64,000 nucleotides of DNA, from the NCBI GenBank assembly GCA_029204045.2, contig CM055068.1:30827587-30891586 (forward strand), read 5' to 3'. Made by a program: the position numbers and the translations under genes. Below, piece by piece: positions 31,413-43,786 of the stretch. Source of the stretch: Tillandsia leiboldiana (lineage: Eukaryota > Streptophyta > Magnoliopsida > Poales > Bromeliaceae). A model generated the notes under the pieces. The model made no database searches and was not told the origin of the DNA. It saw only the letters and a program-made list of their open reading frames with translations. Position 1 is the first letter of the stretch. Each line of letters begins with the position of its first letter.

Positions 31413-34400
31413 TGTTACGGCATTTTGTTGTTGGCATATTTCGTGAGTCAAGTCAGTGAGTTGAGTCGGAGTCTTAAAGGGATCAAATTGTCAATCAGCA
31501 ATCAAAGACTTAGAGAAGATTCAACAAGAGCTCAAGTTGACACTCGGTGTCTTGAGTCTTGAAGATTGAAGTTGAAGAATTGTGGATCAGTTACATCAAT
31601 CTCAAGAAGAAAGTATTCAAGAGGATCAGGTATGTTTAACTAAATAATTGTGGTGATCCGAATACTTTCTTATAGTGTAGAAACACTTGGATGAATTTTT
31701 AATTGCATAAAAATCAAGAACTGGACATGGGTCATGTTCAGGATCCGGATCAGACAGTCCAATCCGGATCCCGAAGGGTGATTGTTCATTGGCAAATCCG
31801 ATCCGGATCATGGCCATTTCGATCCGGATCCCGAACATGGGTATTTGCTGGAATACATGAACGATCCGGATCGGGCTTTTCAATCCGGATCCCGAACCCT
31901 TGTTTTTCTGGAATTGTCTAACTCGCTACGACGATCCGGATCGCAGTAAATCCGATCCGGATCGCCGTCCTGAAAATTTCCAGATAAGGTAAGTTTTTGA
32001 TTCTTATCTATTTCCAAAGGTTTCTAAACTATAAATAGACATTTAGGGTTTCTCAAAAACGTGGGAGCTACGGCCGATCAATTTATAAAACTCTTGAGAG
32101 CAACCCTAGAGGCTAGGTTTTTATCGATCTTCTTTATAGCCTCTTTTAGGTCAATTCGATGGTTCTTTCAAGAACATATCTTTTGTCGAATTGATCTAAT
32201 CTTTGCTTAGAGATTTCTTCTACGGTTCCTCAATGAGAATCTAAGCAAAGGATCACCATCGAAGTCAATATTCTTATCGACTGAGTTTGCGTCGTGGATT
32301 CGACGTGGCATCGTGGATTCGGTGTGCTAAAGGCGTTTCGTGGATTCGAAACGTGTGCTCGTGGATTCGAGTGGCGTTCGTGGATTCGAACGTGTGCAGT
32401 GGACGTGCATTCGGTGGAGCGCGAGGTCCGAAGAAATTGAAGAAGGGGTTAAATCCGTGGAGACGGTAATCACCTTGTTATTCTTCTTTTCTTAGTGGAT
32501 TGTTATTGCGTGGACATCCAACTGGTCAGCGCAAGGTCCGAAGAAGCTGAAGGAGGGGTTGAGTCCATGGAGTCGGTAATCACCTTGTTATTCTTCTATT
32601 CTTAGTGGATTGTTATTGCGTGTTGGTCCCGTGGTTTTTTCTCCTGGATTGGAGTTTCCACGTAAATCTCGGTGTGCTGTTTTTATTTTCCGCATTGGTT
32701 TTTATTTTGCACTGAGATTGAGTTTTTAAGTATTACACCTATTCACCCCCCCCTCTAGTTGTTTGATAGTACCTATTTAGATCCTTGTGGATTCCTATAA
32801 AAACCAACAATTGGTATCAGAGAGGGTTTTAGGTTTATCTATCATGTTGGGTGAAAGTGGTAATATTTATAGACCTCCTCTTTTTGATGGGACTAATTAT
32901 GCTTATTGGAAAGTGCGGATGAGAGCTTTTCTCATCGCAATTGATGAGCGGGTATGGCAATCCGTGGAATACGGTTGGGTGCATCCTGTTGAGGAAGTAG
33001 GAAATTCTACTACCCTAAAACCTCGCTCTAGATGGTCCAAAGAGGAACTCGAAAGATCTTCTTACAATGGGAAAGGTATGAACGCTCTATTTAACTCTCT
33101 TTCCTCGACTGAGTTCACGAGAATTTCCGCGTGTGAAATCGCGAAGGAAATTTGGGATATTCTCAAAATTACACATGAGGGTACTAATTTTGTAAAAATT
33201 CAAAAGCTCCAGATGCTTACAAGTCAATTTGACTCTATTCATATGGAAGAGCATGAATTGTTTACAGATTATTACACTAGACTTCAAGATGTAATCAATA
33301 CTTGTGCTAATTTAGGAGAAAAGATCCCGGAGTCGAGAATTGTAAGAAAGATACTTCGGACTCTTCCGGAATGGTTTAGGGCAAAGGTTACCGCCATTGA
33401 AACCGTTAGTCATCCGGATGAGATGAGTGTAGAGGAATTAGTAGGTGCTTTGCAAACTTATGAAATGACTTTTCCTACTAATCAAGTTTCTTCCAAGTCT
33501 TCTTCTAAGCTTACAGGTATTGCATTCAAATCAACAAAGGAAGAAGATAGCGAATCAAGTTCCGACGATGAAATCTCTTTTGCCGATTTTGAAGAACAAT
33601 TGGCGCGGATCACAAAGAAATTTCGTCGGAAATTTTGGAAGAATCAAACCGATGGATCTTCATCCATGAAACCTTCTAAAGGATCATCGGGTTCTAAATC
33701 CTCTAACCTCAAAAGCTTTGCAAAACCTTCTAAAGAAAAAGAAAAAGATGATTTCGAAGGGGAAATCCAATGCTATAGATGCAAAGGCTACGGCCATTTT
33801 TCAACGGAATGTCCTTCTCTGAAATCATATAAAAAGAAGGCTTTGCAAGCGAAAACTTGGGACGATTCTACTTCTAATGAATCGACCTCAAGTAAAGAGG
33901 AAAAAGTCGTTGCCTTACATGCTTCTCAAATTCCCTCTTCTAATGTTTGTTTATCATCTTTAATCACTGACTCTATTCCTTTGATTTTGTATGAAACATC
34001 AACATCCAACGGAGAGTCATCAAGTGAGGGGGAGTCGGACGAAGAAGAACTCGTTGAGGCATATCAACAACTTCTTGCGGAATCTAAGAAGAAGGCCAAG
34101 CATATCAAGAAGTTGAGGAAGCAACGACTTGAGAATCAAGACGAGAATCATGCTTTAAAGATCAAACTTCATGATCTCGAGGAGGAACGAGAGCTTTTAT
34201 TGGATAATAATAAAATCCTCCAGGAAAAGATAAATCAATCGGAAACGATCGTTAATTCCCATATTAACAAGATTGATTTTCTTGAAAAGCAGTTTGAGGA
34301 GATTCATGTTACCAACCAAGCTTTGACCAAGCAAGTCCATCAACTTAAATCCGACATACAAAGGATTTCAACCGGTTCGAAGAAACATGATTGTATGTCC

Positions 34401-37400
34401 GGATTAGGTCAAACAAGCAAGGTTGGTTTGGGATTCAAAAAGGACCAAACTGTGCATGCTTCAAGTTCCACATTCAAATTGAAAGGAAGAACGTGTCACC
34501 TTTGTGGACTTGAAGGACATTTGGTGAAGGATTGCCCGAAAAAGAGAAAGAAGAATTCTTCGGCAACTTCATCTACGGAGCGAACTCAACGGAATCAAAA
34601 GACACATCAAGTCAAAGGAGTTCACTCAACCCACCAAAGGTCCGAGCCACAACATCAATCATACAAGTGGATCACTACGAGGCAAAGACCTAAGGTGAAT
34701 CAACAGTCAAAGTGGACAACCCCCGGCCACAACGAATCAAGACAACCCAAAATCCAGCGATTTTGGATTCGGAAAGGTGATATCTTTCCTTGTCTTAAGT
34801 TCTAAATAGCTTATGACTGTATGTAATGCTTTGATTGGTTTTCTCCTCATATTTTTCTTAATCTTTGCATTACATGTTTTTTCAATGCTCTTGGTTTTAT
34901 GTTTTGTTCTTGAACAAAAGGTTTTTAACGAACAAGTACATTGAATAAAAAGGGTTTCACGTTCATTCACTCCAAATTAATTTTATATGGATTATCAACT
35001 TTACTCCATAATCATAATCTTGGAGCATTGGTCATATTGACTTTAATTGCATCTTTTCACGCATTTAGAAATTTATTATGCTTTTGACATCATAATATTT
35101 CGATGTTGCAATGATCATTTATGTTAATTAAGTCATCTTTTAAGTGATCAAAGTCAATTTCTCTCTCGATGATCTCTTGGTATAGTTTTTATCTTATTTG
35201 ACTGTTTAGTCGAGTATGAAATCGAGATTAATATTTGGCTGAATACTTTATATCTTAAATAATTGATAGCCAATTGAGGGGGAGTCAAAGAAAAAGTATT
35301 ATGCTCAAAAGATGTGGAAAGAGTTACATCCCAATGAGGAGTGTGAAAACTACCACCACATGGAGGAAAGAGCTACCACCTCGGTCGTCCGAGTACTGTG
35401 TGCAGCTACCACATGTATACCAAGCATGGGTTTGTAATTTTTGATTAAATAAAATGCATGATTGAAATACTTGACTCCGTCAAATTTCAAGGTTGGTATA
35501 AGGTGGGCTTTTTAAATGAAAGATGCTCAAAGAGCCACTCTCTTCAATAAATTGACTAGATACATTATCTAATTTATCTGGGATGTTAGACATCTATTGA
35601 TCTTGGTATTTCATTTTCTTTACCAAATTGATGATTTGATAAAGGCATTACGCATAAGATCATGTTAGATGTGATTGAAGTTGTTCAACTTTAAGGGTTT
35701 TAATTTCCATAAATTTTCGTTTCATTTTTGAGTATTTTTGATAGATTTGGTATAATCTATTTCTTGTTGCATGAAACGACGACTTTTGTTTAAAGTTGAT
35801 GCGCTAAAGTGCTTACATACTTTTTCTGGTTTTTATGGATATCATGAAAAACTGTTTATAATGCCTTATCTTTGTTTTTCATGATTTTGGAGTAAATCTT
35901 TTTAATTTCGTGAAATTAATTGGATTGAATGGCGTCTGTGTGAATTCATTGTTTAAAGCACTTAAATTGATTTCTTGATGGAATACAAATCGGTATTTGA
36001 AAAGATTCCAAAATCTGGATTTGTTTCAAGAAATTATTTGATTTTTGCTTTCTGGTACAGGTACGCAATCTGCATTTTTTTTTTTTTTGTTATATACCAG
36101 AACTGAGCTTTTATCTCTCTTTCTCTATGAACTAATGTTGTTAGTGATTTCCTTTTGTCTAGTATGTTCACTGTTTGACAATTTGTGACAAAAAGGGGGA
36201 GAACAGAAATTAATGATCGTATCACAAAGGGGGAGAACATAAATGCTCAAGACAGGGGGAGAACGTGGAGAACATCTTAGAGATGCTCTTGATAGGGGGA
36301 GATAAAGAAAAGGTTGATAAGGGGAGATAAAGAAAAGGTTGAAAGAGCCGGAAAAACAAAAGAACCAAAAGGACGAATCAAATGTAGGATTTTAATTTCT
36401 AACGACTAACGTTTGATTTTGTTTGGAGTTTTGTTTTGCAGGAATTACATCACTTTAAGACTCCAAGTCCTAAGTCATAGAATATGTTCTAGGACTGTTT
36501 GGTTCAAATGTAATTTTGTATTTATTGGATCTTTCACGCAAAGAAAATCAATGTTTTGGTGATAACATTGAATTTCGACTTTTTGGTTTAAGATGAGTGA
36601 CTTGAGCGCTTTTATGTATTTTTGGGTTTTGTCACGAAATTGCCAAAGGGGGAGATTGTTACGGCATTTTGGTGTTGGCATATTTCGTGAGTCAAGTCAG
36701 TGAGTTGAGTCGGAGTCTTAAAGGGATCAAATTGTCAATCAGCAATCAAAGACTTAGAGAAGATTCAACAAGAGCTCAAGTTGACACTCAGTGTCTTGAG
36801 TCTTGAAGATTGAAGTTGAAGAATTGTGGATCAGTTACATCAATCTCAAGAAGAAAGTATTCAAGAGGATCAGGTATGTTTAACTAAATAATTGTGGTGA
36901 TCTGAATACTTTCTTATAGTGCAGAAACACTTGGATGAATTTTTAATTGCATAAAAATCAAGAACTGGACATGGGTCATGTTCAGGATCCGGATCAGACG
37001 GTCCAATCCGGATCCCGAAGGGTGATTGTTCATTGGCAAATCCGATCCGGATCATGGCCATTTCGATCCGGATCCCGAACATGGGTATTTGCTGGAATAC
37101 ATGAACGATCCGGATCGGGCTTTTCAATCCGGATCCCGAACCCTTGTTTTTCTGGAATTGTCTAACTCGCTACGACGATCCGGATCGCAGTAAATCCGAT
37201 CCGGATCGCCGTCCTGAAAATTTCCAGATAAGGTAAGTATTTGATTCTTATCTATTTCCAAAGGTTTCTAAACTATAAATAGACATTTAGGGTTTCTCAA
37301 AAACGTGGGAGCTACGGCCGATCAATTTATAAAACTCTTGAGAGCAACCCTAGAGGCTAGGTTTTTATCGATCTTCTTTATAGCCTCTTTTAGGTCAATT

Positions 37401-38051
37401 TGATGGTTCTTTCAAGAACATATCTTTTGTCGAATTGATCTAATCTTTGCTTAGAGATTTCTTCTACGGTTCCTCAATGAGAATCTAAGCAAAGGATCAC
37501 CATCGAAGTCAATATTCTTATCGACTGAGTTTGCGTCGTGGATTCGACGTGGCATCGTGGATTCGGTGTGCTAAAGGCGTTTCGTGGATTCGAAACGTGT
37601 GCTCGTGGATTCGAGTGGCGTTCGTGGATTCGAACGTGTGCAGTGGACGTGCATTCAGTGGAGCGCGAGGTCCGAAGAAATTGAAGGAGGGGTTAAATCC
37701 GTGGAGACGGTAATCACCTTGTTATTCTTCTTTTCTTAGTAGATTGTTATTGCGTGGACATCCAACCGGTCAGCGCAAGGTCCGAAGAAGCTGAAGGAGG
37801 GGTTGAGTCCGTGGAGTCGGTAATCACCTTGTTATTCTTCTATTCTTAGTGGATTGTTATTGCGTGTTGGTCCCGTGGTTTTTCTCCTGGATTGGAGTTT
37901 CCACGTAAATCTCGGTGTGCTGTTTTTATTTTCCGCATTGGTTTTTATTTTGCACTGAGATTGAGTTTTTAAGTATTACACCTATTCACCCCCCCCTCTA
38001 GTTGTTTGATAGTACCTATTTAGATCCTTGTGGATTCCTATAAAACCAACA
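31413..38051 (+). mobile_element. Element W, second and cleaner copy
   Basis: LTRs at 31413-32809 and 36657-38051, primer binding site from 32812, polypurine tract 36645-36656, and target duplication GACCG at 31408-31412 and 38052-38056. Order and flanks are the same as at 14450-21071, so it is the same insertion event seen twice. Its 3' LTR lacks the indels of the first copy and is the better reference. Confidence 0.85.
32844..34805 (+). CDS. gag: Gag polyprotein of W, second copy
   Basis: 653 residues, identical to the protein of 15880-17841, starting at the first ATG after the primer binding site. Zinc knuckles are at residues 310-323 and 551-564 with a coiled coil between them. Identity over almost 2 kb, third codon positions included, fits one locus assembled twice better than an old duplication. 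Confidence 0.88.
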   Translation: MLGESGNIYRPPLFDGTNYAYWKVRMRAFLIAIDERVWQSVEYGWVHPVEEVGNSTTLKPRSRWSKEELERSSYNGKGMNALFNSLSSTEFTRISACEIAKEIWDILKITHEGTNFVKIQKLQMLTSQFDSIHMEEHELFTDYYTRLQDVINTCANLGEKIPESRIVRKILRTLPEWFRAKVTAIETVSHPDEMSVEELVGALQTYEMTFPTNQVSSKSSSKLTGIAFKSTKEEDSESSSDDEISFADFEEQLARITKKFRRKFWKNQTDGSSSMKPSKGSSGSKSSNLKSFAKPSKEKEKDDFEGEIQCYRCKGYGHFSTECPSLKSYKKKALQAKTWDDSTSNESTSSKEEKVVALHASQIPSSNVCLSSLITDSIPLILYETSTSNGESSSEGESDEEELVEAYQQLLAESKKKAKHIKKLRKQRLENQDENHALKIKLHDLEEERELLLDNNKILQEKINQSETIVNSHINKIDFLEKQFEEIHVTNQALTKQVHQLKSDIQRISTGSKKHDCMSGLGQTSKVGLGFKKDQTVHASSSTFKLKGRTCHLCGLEGHLVKDCPKKRKKNSSATSSTERTQRNQKTHQVKGVHSTHQRSEPQHQSYKWITTRQRPKVNQQSKWTTPGHNESRQPKIQRFWIRKGDIFPCLKF

Positions 38052-40607
38052 GACCGACTACTGACCGGTACGGTCGCACCCAAAATAAGTAACGGACCGA
38101 CTCCTGACCGGCACGGTCGCACACTAAATAAATGACAGACCGGCTCCTGACCGGCACGGTCGCGCACTAAATAAATGACAGCCCGGCTCCTGACCGGCAC
38201 GGTCTCACACTAAATAAGTAGGAAACTCCGGCCACTAGAGAAAACCGATAACCAATCTGGTGTAATAATAACCACCCGGTCGACCGCCCAAAGTCCGCGG
38301 TCGCCGCAATACCCTGCCATCAAGCCCAGCCTGTCCCATATCCCAAGAATCTGACTACACTATCCCAAACCCCCTGCTCGCGCCCGAGCAACATAGACCG
38401 CCTGACTAACAAAGGAGGAGAAAGGGAAAAGCATGGTTTCTCCTAAGTCAAGTTCCAATAAGTAGTGTAGCAGTAAAAGATGGCCTAACTTGATGACCAT
38501 ACAAGCATGCGAATGTCCATCACATAGGGTAAGTCCCTTAGGTAAGCATTTACAATTCACCATCATGAATATATGAATGCTGCAAGTTCTCGATAAGATC
38601 TAATATGAATATTAGTCTTACAATTCCCTTATACAATCATCCTTCCTAGCTTACCTCCCAATAACATACAAATATTGTACCTTAAATATGTGTGCATTCT
38701 AATATAAGAAATAAAGAACCGTCCATCGGTTCTGGGAACAGAACACCCACCTGAAGTGCTCAATCCAAGGCAAACCTGGGGTTGGTGAAGAACGTGGCCA
38801 ACTGCACGCACAATCCACTGAACCCGTATCCACGGTACAAGTCGCGCAAACCTCGGCTCCTAGCGGTGTTCCAAAAACACCCGCGAACCCTCCTGGGTAC
38901 AACAAAAAGGTCCAAAGTTACACGTTAAGCTGAAATATCCAAGTATACACCATCTACTGAAACCAGCCCCGAAGATGTGAAATTTTCACCTGCAGAACGG
39001 ATTCTGAAAAATCCAACAAAATTACTGTCGCGTTCCTCGCGTCGATACCTTCGAAACGAGTACCTGCACGTTAAATTTCGAGCCCCGTAGGCCGAGTTAC
39101 AAATTCCACAACACAGGGCGCTCACAAACACACAACCACACATCTGTGTTTCCATGCACAGATAAAGGGCGAGAAATATACCTTCGGGAAAGTCTTAGAA
39201 AAATCCAATAAAAATATTGTGACAATCCTCGCGTCGAGTAGATGAAAAAAGTGTACAAGCACGTCGCCATTCGATGCCCGGTTGCGGAGATAAAAATCCG
39301 GCAAGGTGCCGCTGTCCAGAAAATCCATCAGAAAAACCGTGTCACAGTAACCTCAGAAAAACACCTCAAAAAGCATGAAATGAGGGGAAGCAGGAATTAC
39401 CAAGATCATAGCTCTGTCTGTCGCCGATCCAACGGCATAAGAATCGCCTGAAACGGAGGTCGGAGTAGGCCGGGGGAGCTCGCGCACCGAAACGCGACGA
39501 AGGGGAACCCAAATGGACGAGCGTCGCGCCGCGCCGTAAAAATGGAAACCTCGATAAGCGTGCCACCAAAAATCTCAAAACTTTGCAGATGGATGCAGCA
39601 TAGCTCGGGGATCATCTTTGCTGAAGGCGCCATGGCGAGAGGAGGCTCGGAAATGCCGGAAAAAAGGGAAAGAAGGAAGCTCGGATCGCTTTTATAGGCT
39701 CCAGAAACAAATCGGAAAATACCGAACAAGTCCGGATTTCCGGGCGCAGGGGGACTTTCGGGCGCGCACTGTGTTGGGCCGGCCCAACACTGTAGCAGCC
39801 CGAAACTCCCGCGGGCCTCCACGTCGCCCGCCAAACAGGCGACAGCCAAAACCGGCCTCCCGCCGAACGACACGTGGACCAACGAGTGGTCGACACGTGG
39901 CAGCCACTTGGTCAACACGTCTCTGCCGCGCCCACGTGCGCGCTGCCAGCGCCGCCTGCCAGGCACGCGCCCCGAGGCGGCCGCACCTGCTCCGTGGACC
40001 GAGTGCACGTGGACCGGCCAACCGGTGTGCGCCACGTGTCCCCCCACCGGTCCACCGTACACTCGCCTTTCCCGTGGACCGCGCCCGCTGCGCCGGCCCA
40101 ACCGGGAGCCGCCACGTGGCCCGCGACCGGTGCACGCCTCCGCGGTGGACCGTGCACCTTCCCACGCCTGCCCCGCCGCGCTCCGCCGCTGCCCGCCGCC
40201 GCACGCCGCCGCCGCCGGTGCCGGAACAGTACCAGGAAGCCTCGAAAATTGCGCGCGTCATCCGGGCTCCGAAAAATACAAGTGAATAGTCCATTTTCAT
40301 CGTTTTCGCGCGCTGAATCCAAATCCGAAGTCCGTTTTGCCAAATTCCAACTCTAAAAATTGCCGAAGGCATCCGGGAAGATGTTCTTTTGTCCAAACTT
40401 CGCGCTGAGCCCAATTTTAATATTCATTGCGCGCAAAATCACTTCTAAGCATTCGACGGGGTCCACCGATCACCCACGTGATCCATTTAACACACCGAGC
40501 CCATCACTTGTGTCCAATTGGTGCCCAAATACCACTGACACGCCCCATAGGCCTCCAGGAGCTGCTGGTCAACCAGTAATCTCGTCGTGGGGATCCGGGT
40601 CCTCACA
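38052..40607 (-). repeat. Y right LTR second part, second copy
   Basis: Corresponds to 21072-23624. It holds the 43-bp minisatellite (38052-38225), TATA box (39689-39698), palindrome (about 39776-39795) and G-box series (about 39870-40120). It ends in CTCACA at 40607, where X gag resumes. Confidence 0.85.
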
Positions 40608-40915
40608 GGGGTCACCGGTACAACTGGGGGAGCCATGGCAGGTGAGGATGGTACGGGGGAACTCTCCGGGGGCGCTACAATTGGCTGCGCCCTTTGCTCC
40701 AACATATGCGTCAACTGCCCCATGGCCTCTTCCTGATGTCGGGAAGCGTCCTCCTGACGCCGAACGGCCTCTGACATCTGGGTCATCTGAGCCTGAAGCT
40801 CCCGTACTTCACTCTGCTCGTCCTGCCCAGACTCCTCCTGCTCGGGCTCAGAGGAAGAAGGCCGCGAACGCGTTAACATCCTACGTCGCGGAGGCATCCT
40901 GCCACAAGAACCCAC
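40608..40915 (-). pseudogene. N-terminus of gag of element X, interrupted by Y
   Basis: The minus strand encodes about 103 residues before running into the Y LTR. It starts MGSCGRMPPRRR; the second Met at 40897 is an equally good start. Then come an acidic stretch (SSSEPEQEESGQ) and a coiled coil (EVRELQAQMTQMSEAV onward, about residues 35-72). A short basic start followed by a coiled coil is common in plant Ty3/gypsy gag. The rest of X lies beyond Z and Y, outside the window. The frame is broken by indels in the first copy (23625-23930). Confidence 0.7.
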
Positions 40916-40969
40916 GAATTAGTATCAGAACCCCACACGACCCAATCTAGCGAAAGTTAAAGACATCTC

Positions 40970-41026
40970 CCTATTTCTGTGACTTTATGTTGTCTGCAGC
41001 CAACATAACTGTCCACCAGAAATAGG
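40970..41026 (-). ncRNA. Leader hairpin of X with palindromic loop (dimer-initiation-like)
   Basis: The inner 8-bp stem (40985-40992 with 41001-41008) carries the sense loop G-CTGCAG-A. A perfect 10-bp outer stem (CCTATTTCTG at 40970-40979 with CAGAAATAGG at 41017-41026) encloses it, with internal loops of 5 and 8 bases. It lies 55 bases upstream of the gag ATG and 143 bases downstream of the primer binding site in the element's direction, where retroviral dimerisation and packaging signals are found. Confidence 0.65.
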
Positions 41027-41169
41027 CTATGTCGATCCCCCTTCCCTCACTGGAAGAGTCGAATTAATAAATCAACGACTTTCGCAAAATATCATGTCTC
41101 TCGCGCCCTATCATCCTAGGGTCTGCCAAAAGCCTAGGGTTTCCTAAGTCCCAACTGACCTATCCCTAA

Positions 41170-41181
41170 GCTCTGATACCA
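41170..41181 (-). promoter_or_regulatory. Primer binding site of X
   Basis: The minus strand reads TGGTATCAGAGC, a perfect match to the plant tRNA-iMet site, eight bases from the LTR edge at 41190. Confidence 0.88.
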
Positions 41182-43445
41182 ACTTAATCTGTCACGCCCC
41201 GGGTGTAAACCGGAACCCGGGCTCGCCAACAGATCCGCCGTGCACACGAAATTTTCCGCGTACACGAAGCACTGGTAACCTGCTCAGATATAATATAAAC
41301 AATAAAAGAGCTTAATACAGAGCTGAAATAGAAGAACCACATAGTATCTCAGACTGGAACTAAAAATAAAGCTGTAATAAATACAATAAACTCCTAGCTC
41401 ACCAAAATAGTACAACCAGCTGGCTAAAGCCTGACCCAAAAAAAAAGGAAAATACAACAGTCTGAGTGAAGGGTACAACATCTGTCTAACAACAACTCTC
41501 AGTCTCACAGGAGATCTATCTACTCAGCGATCCCCTTACCTCGATCAGCTGCCGATTGCCTAGCAGCTCCCGCAGACGACTCTGTAAAACAAAGGGAAAG
41601 AGACAGAAAACAACAATGGGGGGTGAGAACTACTAGATAAACTAGTAGCCTCCCCTAGTGGGTAAAGCCTCAAACTCTGACGCACCCACTAGGACTACTA
41701 GAGGCGAAGGGAAAAGGTGAAGTGGTAAGGTAAATAAGATACTGAAATAGGAAAACTACCACTACTATGCCTCTAAATGCAGAGCCAAAAGGTAACAGTA
41801 TGAATGCAACTATGAGGTCAACTGCCTGAATAAACCCAATCAATGGACTAGTAATCACTAGCACTGCGTGCTCATCTGTCTCAAGTATCTGCTGACTGAT
41901 CGGTACTCACTGACCGATGCTCACTGTCTGGCACTCAAGTATCTGCTGACTAATCGGTACTCACTGACTGATACTCACTGTCTGGCACTCACTGGCCAAT
42001 ATGTCAATCGCCTACTCCGGAGTGGCACTCGAGGGGAGCGACCCACACGAGTAAAGTATCTCAGTAACCAGTAACCTAAGTATCATAAAACAGCAGGACT
42101 GGATCATGACTATGATCAAAGTGGGAAAATCCATCCACTAAAGAAATCCGATCCCCAATCAGATGCAATAGTACTCAATAAGTGGGAAACTCCATCCACT
42201 AGAGGAATCCGATCCCCAATCTGATGCATAAGTAAACATCCGGTCAACCGCCTAATGTCCGCGGTCGCGGCAACACCCCATAAGTCCAAAGACTGATAAA
42301 GTAATCAACATATGGTCAACCGCCTAATATCCGCGGTTACCACAATGCCCCACAATCCACAATCAAGTACCACCTGTCCCGGACTCCAAGGTCCCAACTA
42401 CACTATCCCAAACCCCAGCTCGAACCCGATCAACCAGACTCAAAAGTCTAAATGAGAAGGAGAAAGGAAACAATCATGATTTCTCCTAAGTCAAGTCCCA
42501 ACATAATAGTGTAGCAATAAATAGTGGCCTACCTAGATGTCCATACAAGCATGCAATTGTCCTCTTTTAAAACTGTAGAAAAGTGTCAGATATTTATTTT
42601 GGAAAGATTGATCTTACTGTACCGACATAATAAGTCATTTGCATGCGAGATTATGATATACCATTTGTCCCAACAACAGTGTCCCAATTTAACATAAATA
42701 AGTTGTTATATAATCTGTGGGGTCAACATGTATGGTTCTCAAATAGGATATCAATTGTCACATTTAATTTAGGGGAATTCCAATAATCTTAGTGAGCAAG
42801 TCAAAAATGAGGTAAGCAACAACCACCCACCTAGGAAAGCGCAATCCAGCCCCAAAATAGTCTCCTCGCTGTCCACAGTCCTCTAATCCCACAACTCACT
42901 GAAAACAGTGCACAACTGTACAGAACAACGCACTCGGTATAAATACAAATCCCAAAAATACAGTATTTGCTGTTTTCCAAATAGCACGGAAAAAGAGGAG
43001 TTTTCACCTTTGTACAATGCTCCAAAAAATCCAAAAAAAATACGGTTGCGTTCCTTGCGACGAGTAGATCGAAATCGACTACTTATACGCCTTGATCCGA
43101 TGCTCCTAACCCAAGATATAAATCGGAGAATTCGATGCTGTCCAGAAAATACCACAGCAAAAAGGGGGGTCAAAGGTGCCTTGGGAACCATGCCATAAGT
43201 GCGAAAGAGAGCAAAGTGATCAACATGAAATACGAAGCCTTACCTCTTAGGAACGCGCTGCCATAGAAATCACTCAAAAATTCCACCCAGTTAGAGCACA
43301 GGAATTTTCCGACTGAACTGCGACGGAAACGGGCCGAAAAAAGGGGAAACGTCGAAGCGCGCCGCGTCGGAGATAACTCGCTGTCGGCAACTCCAAAAAT
43401 TCTAAAACTTCCAGGGGAGAGGGAGGACAGAGAGTGGAACAATTC

Positions 43446-43455
43446 TCATATAGGC
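43446..43455 (-). promoter_or_regulatory. Probable TATA box of X LTR
   Basis: The minus strand reads CCTATATGAG, at the position equivalent to the TATA box of Y relative to the G-box cluster. Confidence 0.55.
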
Positions 43456-43600
43456 CACAAGCTCACTTTCTCTCTCTATAATTCGAAAATGTTAATGAGA
43501 GAGAGATGTGGCTTGTATAATGGGCCAAAAAAATCATTCGGGCTCCACACCAAATCCGGGCCCAAAAAGGAAACAGCAAAACTATCCAACCAGGCCGCGC

Positions 43601-43786
43601 CACGTGTCCCCAAAATACGAAACAGCCATGCAAGGCCATTCGGGAAGCGCCACGTGTCACCCGGGGAGCATGCGCCCGGTCCTCGCGCCGGGTCTTTCGG
43701 ATCTTGTCGGCCAATAGGATGCCGCCACGTGTCGCCACCCCGCCGCCACAATTGACGAAACCCAACCAATCAGGAGCCGCCACGTG
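43601..43786 (-). promoter_or_regulatory. Four G-boxes and CCAAT motifs in X LTR
   Basis: CACGTG starts at 43601, 43651, 43726 and 43781, mostly as GCCACGTGTC or GCCACGTGGC. CCAAT occurs near 43711 and 43765. The arrangement relative to the TATA box matches Y, although the surrounding sequence has diverged. Confidence 0.65.

Larger units (their letters stand above)
25173..42046 (+). repeat. Direct repeat of 8185-25072, probably an unmerged contig overlap
   Basis: The whole block repeats the order Y LTR, Y interior, Y LTR, W with identical target duplication, Y LTR, X gag, X LTR. The gag of W is identical at protein level in both. Differences are mainly single-base indels, concentrated at 25173-26900 here and at 19900-25072 in the first copy, the two contig ends facing the gap. 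A true duplication would not show this pattern. Confidence 0.85.

Noticed and set aside
31413..38051. A second independent insertion of W
   Set aside because: Its target duplication, flanking Y LTR and 16.9 kb of context are the same as at 14450-21071, so it is one insertion seen twice.
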